Both the position numbers and the translations under genes were made by a program. The notes below the pieces were generated by a model that saw nothing but the letters and a program-made list of their open reading frames with translations, was not told the DNA's origin and did no database searches. Shown here in pieces: positions 43,845 to 54,625 of a stretch of DNA of 64,000 nucleotides; position 1 is the stretch's first letter, and each line of letters begins with the position of its first letter. Origin of the DNA: Costus lasius (Eukaryota; Streptophyta; Magnoliopsida; Zingiberales; Costaceae); contig CM050446.2 in the NCBI GenBank assembly GCA_027563935.2, forward strand, positions 33,731,501 to 33,795,500. The letters run 5' to 3'.

Positions 43845-45887
43845 CTAATCTTTAAGACAAATACACATTTCCACGCTTTCTTCGTTCATTCGGCTTCGCT
43901 TCTCGTCCAGCACCTTGCCGCCGGCACTAAAACAAGACTCCGATGCTACAGTAGACACCGGAGGAGTTAGTAGATCACGTGCCATGGCAGAAATCACAGG
44001 ATATGATTTTCCTTGTGATCTCCACCATGATAAAATATCAAAATTATCTATTTGTTCTTCTGTGAGTAAAGATGTATGATTATTTTCTAAAAAAAATGTT
44101 AATTCATTAAAATTACTAGATCTACTTGTTGATGTTCCTTTTCTATTTAAAATTAAGCGTATTCTTCCTGTAATATTTTTACTACTAGTAGATACATTAG
44201 TTTGAGAGGATGTTGGATTCATTGTATGTCCAAATTTTAAATTATAAACATTATACATTTCATCTAATAAGGTAGAAACTTCATTTTTTTTCTCATCTAC
44301 TCCTTCAAGTTGCATATTTCTATAATATTCATCTAATAAAATATGAACACCTTCTAATTTTAATCTAGGATCCATAATTGAAGCTAAACAATATAAAGGA
44401 GATATATTTTTCCAATATTTTTTAAATTTTGTTTCCATTTTAAAAATTACTTGAAAAACATTTTCATCATGTCTATATTGAGAAAACATTTCACTAATTA
44501 AAACTAAATGTTCTAAAATTAAACATGATGTAGGATAATAAACACCAGATAAATGAGTGCTAGCATTATAAAAAATTTCTAAAATATTATGTAATAATTT
44601 TGCTTTATCCCAATCATTTTCTTCAATGTTTCCATCAGGCATTCTTTCATTATAAAATAATGTAAGAGGATCCTTAAATGGAAAACATGTTGTTAGCATA
44701 TCATAAGTAGAATTCCATCGTGTTTTAATATCAAGTTTAAATTTTTTATATGACAAACCATAAGATTTACATGTTTGTCTAAAATCTTGATTTCTAGAAG
44801 TAGAAGAAGTAACAAATCTAACAGCATTTCTTAATTTAGTTACATGTTCATCTACTTCTCTTATTCCATCTTGAACACATAAGTTTAGAATATGGCATGC
44901 ACATCGTATATGAAAAAAAGCACCATTAAATATTGGATTTAACAATCTTTTTAATTTATCAATTGCACTATCATTATTACTTGCATTATCAAAACTAATT
45001 GAAAAAATTTTATTAATTATATTATATGAATGTAAAATACTATGAAATTGTCTAACTATAGCATTTGCAGTATGAGGATATTCAAAAATTTTAAATGCAA
45101 TAATTCTTTTTTGGATAAAAAATTCACTATCTATCCAATGTGCCGTAATACACATGTATGACTGATCAGAATGATTACTAGTCCAAATATCAGATGTTAA
45201 AGAAATACAAGAAGTTAATGTAATTAAAGCTTGTAAAAGATTAGTTTTATATTCAGAAAAAATTTTTATAGCATCCCTACGCATGGTTTGTCTACTTACT
45301 TTTTTATATTTAGGTTGTAGTGATTTATGTATAAATTTTTCAAATTTATAATTTTCTGCTAAAGAAAATGGTTGTTCATCCCAAATAATAAATTTAGCTA
45401 ATTCTTTTCTAAGAACTTCAGTAGAATAATTATAAATTTCAAAAGAACTAGAGGAAAGATTTAGAGTAGCCTGTGCACGATCGATTTGAGTTTGATGGCT
45501 TCTGATGTGGCGAGTCAAATGACCAGTTCCACCCGATGATTTGCAAGTCAAGACTTTTTTGCACTTTTTGCAGCTGGCTCTTTCTTCGCCGTTAATCATC
45601 ACCACATTGAAGCTCTTCCAAACGTCGCTCGTGCGTTTTCTTGAGCCCGACACAGTAGACTCGTGAGGGTTTGCACTGCATCCCTCCTCTCCCTGCATAG
45701 TGTTAGTAGGCTCAAATTCAACATGATCTTGCTGTTGTTGATTTGGGTCGTAAGGCGGAGGGTTGGCATCTTGATCTTGATCGGGTGGCAATGGCATAAC
45801 GGGGTTAGTACTTGTCCCCATTAGCTCTTGCTCGAATGCCTCAATCTCCCATGGCAAAAGATCCCATGTATTGTTCAATCCCGCCAT
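43845..45887 (-). CDS. hAT family transposase (BED finger, RNase H-like, C-terminal dimerisation)
   Basis: 680 aa, uninterrupted, ATG at 45887. Residues about 80-85 have a basic GSRKR segment. A BED-type zinc finger covers about 86-131 (C106-x2-C109, then H123, H127 and H131 in GHLTRHIRSH). The catalytic RNase H-like fold follows, with SLTSDIWTS (first Asp), FSISFDNASNND (second Asp), the conserved CACHILNLCVQDG and KTRWNSTYDML blocks. The C-terminus has the hAT dimerisation region (ILSWWRSQGKSYPVIS, VASESCFSAGGKVLDEKRSR). This is the plant BED/RICESLEEPER-like hAT type and normal in length. It would cut and join the 12-bp termini in the nucleus. No neighbouring partner gene; the promoter should lie in 45888-46500. 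No broken residue was seen. Confidence 0.95.
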   Translation of the reverse strand: MAGLNNTWDLLPWEIEAFEQELMGTSTNPVMPLPPDQDQDANPPPYDPNQQQQDHVEFEPTNTMQGEEGCSANPHESTVSGSRKRTSDVWKSFNVVMINGEERASCKKCKKVLTCKSSGGTGHLTRHIRSHQTQIDRAQATLNLSSSSFEIYNYSTEVLRKELAKFIIWDEQPFSLAENYKFEKFIHKSLQPKYKKVSRQTMRRDAIKIFSEYKTNLLQALITLTSCISLTSDIWTSNHSDQSYMCITAHWIDSEFFIQKRIIAFKIFEYPHTANAIVRQFHSILHSYNIINKIFSISFDNASNNDSAIDKLKRLLNPIFNGAFFHIRCACHILNLCVQDGIREVDEHVTKLRNAVRFVTSSTSRNQDFRQTCKSYGLSYKKFKLDIKTRWNSTYDMLTTCFPFKDPLTLFYNERMPDGNIEENDWDKAKLLHNILEIFYNASTHLSGVYYPTSCLILEHLVLISEMFSQYRHDENVFQVIFKMETKFKKYWKNISPLYCLASIMDPRLKLEGVHILLDEYYRNMQLEGVDEKKNEVSTLLDEMYNVYNLKFGHTMNPTSSQTNVSTSSKNITGRIRLILNRKGTSTSRSSNFNELTFFLENNHTSLLTEEQIDNFDILSWWRSQGKSYPVISAMARDLLTPPVSTVASESCFSAGGKVLDEKRSRMNEESVEMCICLKD

Positions 45888-46499
45888 TAATTCTACATAT
45901 AATATTAAAAGTTAGCCAAAAAAATTTAAAAAATAAGATTAAATACTTACTAATAATAAATTATACATTAAAAAATTACCTTATCACGTGTTTGAAGATC
46001 GCTTAGTAAGTAAGAACTAAGAAGTTGAGGTTTCACTTTCAGCCTTCAACAACCTTAATTTAATCATAATTATGAAAAAAAATTATATTAGAATAATTTA
46101 AATTTAAGTACAATTACATTATAAAAGACTAAAAGTAAATTAATTTACTACTTACTTGATCTTCTCCACGTGACTAGACCGAGGGATTGAGGGAGCTTTG
46201 AAATCTTGATGGCTAATTGAAACTCAAGACTTAGAAAAGAGATTAGGAAAGTATTAAGAGAGAATGAGAAAGTAATCCAAAGTTAATTGGAAACTTGTGT
46301 GAAGAAATGAGAGGGTTGGGGGGTCAATTTATAGGGATGAATTGGGTGTAAATTTACATATTTATCCCCTATTTTTAATTATTAAAAGGGGCTAAAATGG
46401 TAATTTTATAACATAAAGACAATTATATCCCTAACTTTTAAATTTTTTCAAACCGTTATAGGGCTATTTTGGTAAAAACGCATGCCCAAATCAAATTTT

Positions 46500-46731
46500 C
46501 GAACGTTGCCGCCCATTCCAGCCGTGCCGTGCCCGTGCCGGCCCGCGTGCCGTGCCGAGCACGGGTCCGTGCCGTGCCTGGCCCGGCCCGACCACGGGCC
46601 GTGCCCGGCCCGGCCCGCGGGCCGCGGACCTTCGGCCCAGCACGGCCGGAGCCGGGCCGCGGGCCGCCTGCGGCCCGTTGACTTGGTCAACGGGCCGTGC
46701 CCGGGCCGGCCCGGCCCGTTGGCCACCTCTG
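46500..46731. repeat. hAT right end and GC-rich subterminal repeats
   Basis: Mirror of the left end: gcccggcccggcc-type words, gtgccgtgccc words and a local ttgacttggtcaac palindrome (46679-46692). The outer 12 bp are the terminal inverted repeat. 45888-46500 between this and the transposase start is AT-rich and presumably holds promoter and 5' untranslated sequence. Confidence 0.8.
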
Positions 46732-46739
46732 ATGCCAGA

Positions 46740-47744
46740 TGGTAATGAGATGTAATAATCCCCTACAGCAACAGCAGCAACCCGTGCCCCGTTTCCAACT
46801 CGTAGGTCCACCTCATGCTGTCCCACCTGTCTTCTTCTCTTGAGTTCCTGTACATTTGAACAAATGTGAACTCCACATGCAGTGTCCAACACCCATGAAA
46901 TAGAAGAAGAAGATATCATGACCTCAGTCACAAATATACCTGAGCCAGAAGCGATGCTTCCCTTCTTGTCTCCTTGGAGCGCTTTACAGTCCTTTTTCCA
47001 GTGACCCAGCTGGCCACAGTGGAAACACCTGTTGTCCTTCGACCGCTTCACCTTTTGTTTCAGAGCCTTGCTGTAGTTCTTGACAGGGGCCTTGCCCTTC
47101 TTCCCCTTCTTCTTGTTCCTGGAGGGGAACATCAAGACAGAGGTTGAAGGCTTTCCCTTCAGAGTTTCCTCCGTAGTCAAGAGCATATTCAGCAACTCTG
47201 CCGGAGTACAATCGATTTTGTTCATATTAAAGTTAATAATGAACGCATCGAAAGAAGGCAGGAGAGACTGCAGAATAATGTCTACAGCAAGCTCCTGATT
47301 GATGGTATGCCCCAGTTTCTCCAGAGCCTCCTTGTGCCCAATCATCTTGAGCACGTGAGCTCCCACTGGGCTCCCTTCAGCCAGTTTGCTCTGAAAGAAA
47401 AGCTTGGTCAAATTATAGCGTTCAGTCCTCGCCTGTGCAGCATACAACATCTTGAGGTTTGCTATAATTTCTATAGCAGACATATCCTCATGCTGACGCT
47501 GCAGCGGTGGCGTCATAGACGCTAGCATCAGGCAAGCGACATCAATGCTATCATTGACATGCTTTTCATAGGCATCCCGAACCGCCCTTGCGGCGTTCGC
47601 AGCGGGTTGAGGCGGTATAGCCGTCTCGAGGACATACAGTTTCCTCTCAGCCTTAAGAACGATCTTAAGGTGTCCGTACCAGTCTGAGAAGTTTGGCCCA
47701 GCAAACTTCTCCCTTTCCAGTAGGGATCGCACATTGAAGCTCAT
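46740..47744 (-). pseudogene. Cop4 gag and protease, cut by the hAT element
   Basis: ATG 47744 opens MSFNVRSLLEREKFAGPNFS, the copia gag N-terminus, continuing with the gag-polypeptide domain (NLKMLYAAQARTERYNLTKL, LLPSFDAFIINFNMNK), a basic stretch (RNKKKGKKGK) and the zinc knuckle CFHCGQLGHWKKDC. The protease active site reads WVLDTACGVHIC; this position is normally D-(S/T)-(G/A). The frame is open to the hAT target site and continues in the same frame on the other side (43107 downward). The gag itself has no stop. Confidence 0.85.
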
Positions 47745-48005
47745 GGTGTTCGTTGCTGCAGGAATCTACAACAATGCAAGAACAGCAAGGTCAGTATCAA
47801 TGTCTAGAATCAATCCAGGACTTAAGAAAGATTCTTTTCTCACTATTTTATCTGACTGAAAAATCCATTAAAACAGTCCGAAAGAGTAACACTCTTTTAG
47901 TGAGATGGGATCCAGATTTCATACTTGGTCTCCGCGTCCCGCACAGGCGAGATAAGATGCACAGAGAGTACAACCCGCTCAGGCGAGATAAGATACTTGG
48001 TCTCC

Positions 48006-48963
48006 GCGAATTATATAGCAAAACCCTATCTTCTTCAAAAAATTCTTTCTTAGCAATTCGCTGAGCATGCCATTTTTTAGCGTGTTCTTTATATATGCGC
48101 GAGCTTTCATAAGCTGAATTTCTGATTTCATCTAATTCATTTAATTAAAATTTTCTCTTTTCTTCAGCACTCCTTAGATCATAGTTTAGCTTCTTAACAG
48201 TCCAATATGCTCTTTGCTCAAGTTCCACAGGTAAATGACAAGATTTGCCATAAATAATTTGGAATGGAGACATGCCTAAAGGAGTTTTGAAAGCCATCCT
48301 ATAAGCCCAAAGAGCATCATCAAGCTTCAGCGTCCAATCTTTCCTTGCTCCTGATATAGTCTTTTCGAGTATCCTCTTAATTTCTCGGTTTGAAACTTTG
48401 GCTTAACCACTAGTCTATGGGTGATACGGCGTAGCAATTTTATGATGTACTCCATATTTTCTTAACAATGACTCGAGCCTATTTTCAATGAAATGAGAGC
48501 CTCCATCACTGATCAGAACTCTGGGGATACCAAATCTTGGGAAAATCACCTTTTTAAATAATCTAGCTACAACACATGAATCATTAGTGGCCTTAGCTGT
48601 TGCTTCAACCCATTTGGAGACATAATCAACACAAAGGAGGATATACTTTTTTCCACAGAAGGTGGGGAATGGTCCCATAAAATCAATTTCCCAGACATCA
48701 AAGATTTCCACTTCCAAAATCCCATGTTGAGGAAGTTCGTCTATTCTAGCGATATTACCAGCTCGCTGGCATTTATCATAGGAGTGGATAAATTTCCTAG
48801 CATCACGAAAAATTATTGGCCAATAGAACCCTGACTGGAGAATTTTGAACGCTGTCTTTGATGCGCTAGCATGCCCCCTATAAGGTGAAGAGTGACAGTG
48901 GGAAAGTACATCATGAATTTTTTTTCTTTCGGAATGCATCTTCGAAATAAACTGTCTGCTCAT
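48006..48963 (-). pseudogene. Ath1 integrase
   Basis: The zinc-binding domain reads HCHSSPYRGHASASKTAFKI then IHSYDKCQRAGN, in which the first Cys of the usual CxxC is Tyr. The core has IDFMGPFPTFCGKKYILLCV (first Asp), PRVLISDGGSHF (second Asp), then YGVHHKIATPYHP; a stop follows near 48414. The remainder in the same direction includes [36 protein letters not shown] and VELEQRAYW, ending VLLYNS near 48006 at the join with Cop4. Typical of Athila integrase, inactive here. Confidence 0.8.
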
Positions 48964-49088
48964 CGGCAGTATAGATATGGCTCATCCCAGTAGAAATGCT
49001 TAACATCTGCTTTGAATTTCTTTTTCCCTTGAAATGTCAGATCATGAGGTAAGATATTAGACACTAGAAAGTTTACAATATCTTCATA

Positions 49089-50778
49089 TCATGGTGTCTC
49101 TTGTCTAATGATAGCATATAAATACACCTCCTGAAAAGAATCATTGATTTCTAACTCATCCTCTTGGTTTTCTTCCTTGGTCAGTCTGGACAAATGATCT
49201 GCTACTGAGTTTTCTGCTCCCTTCTTGTCTTTTACCTCAAAATCGAATTCTTGTAAGAGTAATACCCATCGAATCAATCTGGGCTTTGCATCCTTTTTAT
49301 TCACCAAGTACTTGATTGCCGAATGATCTGTGTAAACGATAACTTTAGAATTAATAATGTAGGAGCGAAATTTATTAAAAGCAAAAACTATGGCAAGAAG
49401 CTCCTTCTCGGTGATTGCATAATTTATTTGCGCCCCGTCCAAAGTTTTGCTGGCATAATAATGGCATGGAGTTTGTTGTCCTTTCGCTGTCCCAACACTG
49501 CCCCCACTGCTTGGTCACTTGCATCGCACATCAACTCATAAGGGAACAACCAGTCTGGTGGCTGCATGATGGGTGCAGAGACGAGAGCCTTTTTCAATTT
49601 CTCAAAACCTTCAATGCAGTCCCTGTCAAAATGGAAATCGACATCCTTAGCCAATAAATTTGTGAGAGACCTAGCAATTTTAGAAAAATCTTGAATAAAT
49701 CGACGATAAAACCTGGTATTTCCCAAAAAACTTCAAATTCCTCTAACTGAAGTGGGTGGAGGCAATTTCTCTATAACTTCAATCTTGGCTTTATCCACTT
49801 CAATGCCTCTCCGTGCGATACAATGCCTAAGAACAATTCCTTCTCGAACCATAAAATGACATTTCTCCCAATTGAGAACTAGGATTACTTCCTTGCACCT
49901 CTGCAAAACACGCGACAAATTAGATAGACAATCTTCAAAAGTAGACCCATACACTGAAAAGTCATCCATAAACACATCCATAATATTTTCAATGAGATCA
50001 GAGAAAATGGCCATCATACATCGTTGAAAGGTGGCCGGCGCATTGCACAACCCAAAAGACATGTGCCTGTATGCGAATGTTCCGTATGGACACGTGAAGG
50101 TGGTCTTCTCTTGATCTTCCGGGTGAATAGGTATCTGGAAATACCCTGAAAAACCATCAAGAAAACAAAAGTAAGAATTCGTGGCCAATCGTTCAAGCAT
50201 CTATTCTGTGAAAGGAAGAGGAAAGTGATCTTTCCGGGTGGCTTTGTTTAATTTCCGGTAGTCTATACACATGCGCCACCCCGTAACCATTCTCATCGGG
50301 ATCAACTCATTGTTCTCATTTTTCACTATTGTGATCCCCCCTTTCTTTGGGACCACATGAATGGGGCTAACCCATTCACTGTCAGAAATTGGGTAGATCA
50401 CCCCTGCATCTAGTAACTTAAGAACTTCTTTTTTCACTACCTCTTCATGATAGGGTTTAGTCGACGCTGATACTCAATGGAAGGTTTGTAGTTTTCTTCA
50501 AGATAAATCCTGTGCATACACAAAGATGGTTTAATTCCATGTATATCGTCCAACGAATATCCAATCACCTTTATATGGCGTCGAAGCTCATCAAGCAACC
50601 TCTGTGTCAGCATTTTATCCAAATCAGCACTCACTATCACTGGATATATAGAATTTTCCCCCAAGAACTCGTATCTCAAATTTGGTGGAAGTGTCTTGAG
50701 TTCTATTCTATTTGTCTTCACCTGTTCTTGCTTCACCAGGATGAGTTTCTCAACTTTGGCTTTCTGCGGTTCAACCAT
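49089..50778 (-). pseudogene. Ath1 reverse transcriptase and RNase H
   Basis: Upstream linker LPPNLRYEFLGENSIYPVIV, then GYSLDDIHGIKPSLCMHRI. Reverse transcriptase: WVSPIHVVPKKGGITIV, MCIDYRKLNKATRKDHFPLP, CFLDGFSGYFQIPIHPEDQ, MSFGLCNAPATFQRCMMAIF, VFMDDFSVYG (catalytic DD kept), then NTRFYRRFIQDFSKIA. RNase [58 protein letters not shown]. Stops near 50200, 49732, a frameshift near 49424-49440 and another break near 50437 interrupt it. Confidence 0.85.
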
Positions 50779-51889
50779 CTAACTTGAGTCTAATATCCTT
50801 GCATAGCCCTGAGCCTTTTCTTCCATATGCTCCTCATCTTCCATTCTGATCAGGCAAACTTCTAGCAGATCTACTTCTTTTCTTAAATCTTCTTCTCGCA
50901 TATCCAGCTCAGAGACATCAATACTGAGACAGGAATCTGCAAAGGAGGGCTTTTTAAGGGAGGAAAGAAGATCAAAATCGATGTTGTTTTCACCAATGTT
51001 CAAAGTTAATCTTGCTTTCTTCACATCAATTACAGCACCTGCAGTGGCTAAAAATGGCATTCCAAAAATAATTGGCAATCTTAAGTCTTCCTCTATTTCC
51101 AACACCACAAAGTCAGCAGGTATAAAAAATTCACTGACTTTTATAGGTACATCTTCCAATATTCCAACAGGTCGTCGAACAGATCGGTCGGCCAACTGCA
51201 AAGTAATAGTGGTTGGCTTTTGGTCACTTATGTCGAGTTTCCTATAGATTGACAGAGGCATCAAACTGACACTTGCGCCCAAGTCGCATAGAGCTCCTTC
51301 AAAAGTCATGTTGTCGATCTGGCAGGGAATGGAGAAGCTTCCCGGATCTTTCAACTTCTAAGGAATCTTATTTTGTATTATTGCACTGCATTCCTCTGTA
51401 AGTGCCATTGTTCCACATTCTTCAATCTTTCGCTTATTAGAAAGTATATCTTTTAAAAACTTTGCGTAGGTGGGCATCTGTGACAAAGCATTTGTAAAAG
51501 GAATGTTGATGTACAACTTCTTTAGTACCTCCAGGAATTTGTCAAACTGTTTATCCAACTTTGCTTTGGCCAGTCTCTGAGGGAATGGAATAGGCGGGAC
51601 ATATGCAGGTGGACCCACATATTTCTCCCTCTCTTCCTCTGCAATCTTTTCCTAATCAGGCTGTGGTTCTTCAGACTGCTCTTTATCAACTGCAGGCGTG
51701 ATCTCCTCTTCAGGCATCTGGGGCTCATCCAGCTGCTTGCAACTCCTCGTAGTTATTGCGCTGCAATTCTCTCTGGGATTCATCTCAGGCAATCCCGGTA
51801 GTCTCCCTGTAGGTCTACTAGCTGTACTGGCCTACTGTGCAATCTGGTTTTCCAATATCTTATTGTGGGTAGTTAGGGGTTCCACACAA
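50779..51889 (-). pseudogene. Ath1 gag C-terminus and protease
   Basis: From the S3 insertion site the frame reads THNKILENQIAQ, a TAG, LPGLPEMNPRENCSAIT, GPPAYVPPIPFPQRLAKAKL, QFDKFLEVLKKLYINIPF and ALSQMPTYAKFLKDI, all landmarks of Athila gag-pol. The protease follows: FSIPCQIDNMTFEGALCDLG then ASVSLMPLSIYRKL (active-site Asp kept as D-L-G-A-S) and LPIIFGMPFLATAGAVIDV. Stops near 51650 and 51356 break it. Confidence 0.8.
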
Positions 51890-51894
51890 GATGT

Positions 51895-53762
51895 TGATGA
51901 CACCAAAATATATAGTATATTTTGCATCATTCTATATATCTTTTCATACTAAATTGAAGCTCTTTTCCTTATTTTTGTACCAAATTTATCAAGTGTTGCA
52001 AAATCTATTTCTATTTTAGTTTTTGATGATTTTCAGGTAAAAAGGCATTATTTTGAGGCATTTTAGAGCAAAATCAAATACATGGAAGGGTTCCAATCAT
52101 CAAGAAGAGATCACATGACAAATTTCACATAAATCGAGGCAATAAACCAAAATACGGCAGGGCCGTAATCTATATTACGGTACTGTATTTCCATACGATA
52201 CCATAATATCAGAGCACCTGCCGTAATTTTGGGGAGTTTTTCACTAGAACGTTTTTCGGATTTTACGGCACTATCGTAAACTATTTCACCAGTCATAATT
52301 TCCAAACGATCCCGACCAGAGTGTTCAGCCAATTTTATGCCACCGCCGTGAAGCATTTTACGGTGCCGTATTTTGTGAAGATCTCATACTAGAACACTTG
52401 ACCGATTTTACGGCAGTGCCGTAACATATTACTGTGTCGTAATTTCCTTCCAGAACGCAATTTCCACAGTCCAATTCGAAGCTCGATTTTTGTGGAGAAT
52501 ATTGCAAATGATCCAGACCTTTAAACTCAAAGCAATAAGAAGAAGAAAGGGAGCTTTGGACGATGAGAACATGAAGACACCAAAAGCCCCAATTTTCATC
52601 CATCATATAGAGAGAAATCGGGATTTCAGCCGCCGCCTAGGGTTTCGCTGCCGCGACGCACATAGTGCATCTTCGGCCGTGAAATTTGAAGGGAAGCTAC
52701 CCCTAGAGTAAAAGAACACGCCCCAGAAGTTTCAGAGGGAAAGGAGATCAATTGGAGGAGAAATCAACGAAAAGGGAGGCGCTGATACTGTTCATCGACG
52801 CTCAACTCAAAATTACGGATGTAATTTATATTACAGCCGTTGTGTATTTTTCTAAAACCCTTTTCTCCCTTTGATTTTCTATCTTTTGAAACCATGGATT
52901 ATTGCTCAAAAATGCTCCTTAGTTTATTTATTGTCATGCATGATATAGAGTTTTCGCAATATGGACTGAAAAGTGATTTGCTTGAGAACTTGGAACCCTA
53001 AAATTGAATAATAGGAACTCACTATAAGAAATTAGGTTAAGTTCTTATTTCTTGATTTTAGTAATTTTATTGCCATGGGTTAAGTTCTTATTTCTTGATT
53101 TTAGTAATTTTATTGCCATGTTTGATAATTATGAACATAGGATTGAGTTATTGTGCCAAACGTGGAGATCTTGCATAAAAGTGAGGATCGGAACGTTGGA
53201 GAACCATAGGTAGAATGTGTGTGGAAACTCGGATGCGCGAAAGCGATCCTTGAGATTCAACTCGAGACGATCAACTTAGAATTCGGATGCACGAAAGTGA
53301 TCCTTGAATTCTTCATTTGGTGATTTACTTATTTACAGCATTGGGATAAATCTTGCACGGAAGCGAAGATTAGTCCCTACATGGTTGTCTGCACGAAAGT
53401 GAGATAATCCACTTATGAAGTAAATTATATTTTTATCATTGTAAAACTGGATTGATGAACATCTATTTTTATCTGGTCATGAAAATTAAAGTGAATGAAA
53501 CCCTAGTCTCAGTTTCTCTCTGATTATACTCTCCCGTGTGTTTTTCAACCATTACTTAACTTCTATTCGATTGCCTAGATAGTAAGAAATCAATTATTCG
53601 GTACTTGACAAAGTAGGTCTTTGTGGATTCGATACTTTCTTTATTACTTCGAATATCCGTGCACTTGCGGAAGTAACAACAAGTTTTTGGACACAACAAG
53701 TCTTTGGTATCCTGAGTATCCACTAGAGATAAGTTTGTGCACCTACTTGTTGGGATACAATA
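51895..53762 (+). repeat. S3: solo TRG-family LTR, target duplication GATGT
   Basis: 1868 bp from TGATGACACC at 51895 to GATACAATA at 53762, flanked by GATGT at 51890-51894 and 53763-53767, inside Ath1 gag. It shares the TRG LTR order: opening block, palindromes (52150-52445), five GCACGAAAGTGA-like motifs (53165-53405), end block cgaatatccgtgcacttgcgg. It extends about 85 bp further than the TRG-R LTR. It also contains a 43-bp tandem duplication (53035-53120). The TA end instead of CA is odd, but the duplication supports the boundary. Confidence 0.85.
53035..53120. repeat. 43-bp tandem duplication in S3
   Basis: The unit ggttaagttcttatttcttg... through ...tattgccatg occurs twice in a row with period 43. 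TRG-L and TRG-R have a single copy at the equivalent place (gtgattttattgccatg near 60844), so it arose in this copy. Confidence 0.85.
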
Positions 53763-53767
53763 GATGT

Positions 53768-54625
53768 CAGCTACCTAATCTGGTCAGCAAGGTTGTCGGT
53801 TCTCTTCTGTTGTTTCATGACAACTTCCAGCATGGAATGAAAGTTCGACTTAGGGGGCTGCCCGTATTGCCTTTGTTGAAAGCCCAGTGGTGGCCTGTTA
53901 TTTTGCTGAGAATATTGAGGAGGAACTTGCCCTTGATTATTTTTGTAGGACAAGTTGGGGTGGTTCCTCCATCCTGGGTTGTATGTTGACGAATATGGAT
54001 CATTCGTGGGCCTCTGATTGAAATTCCCCATAGTGTTGGCTTGCTCCTGGTTAGACTCCTCTTGTGATGAAGCTATGATTTGGCATTCAAATGAATTATG
54101 TCCTGTTACACCACATACCTCACAAGAGACTGCATTAATTGCACTAGATGGAAAAGACAAAGAATTTATCTTCTGAACCAAAGAATCTACCTTAGCCGTC
54201 AGTGATGTCAGGGGATCATTGTGGTACCTACCAAACCCTGTGGAAATAGTGTTCCGCTCACTCGACCAGTGGTTATGGTTCATGGCCATGTCTTCAAGTA
54301 AAGTAGTTGCTTCTTCCAAGTTTTTGCTCATGATCGTCCCTCCAGCTGCAGCGTCCACCATCAACCTGGTGTTATAATCCAATCCGTTGTAGAAGATGTG
54401 GATTATAACCCATTCTTGAAGTCCGTGGTGTGGGCACATGCGCTGGAGCTCCTTGAAGTCGTTCCTAGGCGTCATAAAGCGATTCTCCCTCTTGTTGTGC
54501 AAAAGATGTGATCCTATTGCACAGTTGAACAGTTTTGCTAGGCAGAAAATATTTGTTCAAGAATGCTTTAGATAGCTCCTCCCAAGTGGTGATAGATCCT
54601 GCTAGCTTCGAGTACAATACCCTAC
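53768..54625 (-). pseudogene. Ath1 gag, N-terminal part lost
   Basis: The frame enters from the LTR join near 54620 (SKLAGSITTWEELSKAFLNK, YFLPSKTVQLCNRITSFAQQ, EGESLYDA) and after a frameshift continues NDFKELQRMCPHHGLQEWVI, FYNGLDYNTRLMVDAAAGGT. A zinc knuckle-like segment CEVCGVTGHNSFEC and the Athila hallmark HPNLSYKNNQGQ follow, then LADQIR and a stop just before S3. By family it forms the particle shell. The coding frame is broken and its N-terminus is missing. Confidence 0.8.

Larger units (their letters stand above)
43116..46731 (-). mobile_element. hAT transposon, 3616 bp, target duplication ATGCCAGA
   Basis: Terminal inverted repeats are TAGAGGTGGCCA (43116-43127) and, reverse-complemented, CAGAGGTGGCCA (46731-46720), flanked by the 8-bp duplication ATGCCAGA at 43108-43115 and 46732-46739. 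Eight-base duplications and (C/T)A(G)-type ends are standard for hAT. Both ends carry GC-rich subterminal regions (about 43116-43460 and 46500-46731) packed with GGCCCG, CGGGCC and GGCACGG words. It encodes one transposase on the minus strand and sits in the copia Cop4 polyprotein. It appears complete and is the youngest layer of the nest. Confidence 0.95.
37860..48005 (-). mobile_element. Cop4: Ty1/copia block inside Ath1
   Basis: On the minus strand: end of a leader (48005-47745), gag-protease (47744 onward), integrase, reverse transcriptase, RNase H (to 40236), polypurine tract, a full LTR (40215-38527), then a primer site (38524-38513) and more leader. There is no LTR upstream of gag, and a primer site follows the LTR that comes after pol. 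This is the arrangement of a tandem copia array (LTR-body-LTR-body) cut at both ends. The hAT element splits the polyprotein at the protease-integrase linker. No target duplication could be assigned. Confidence 0.75.
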
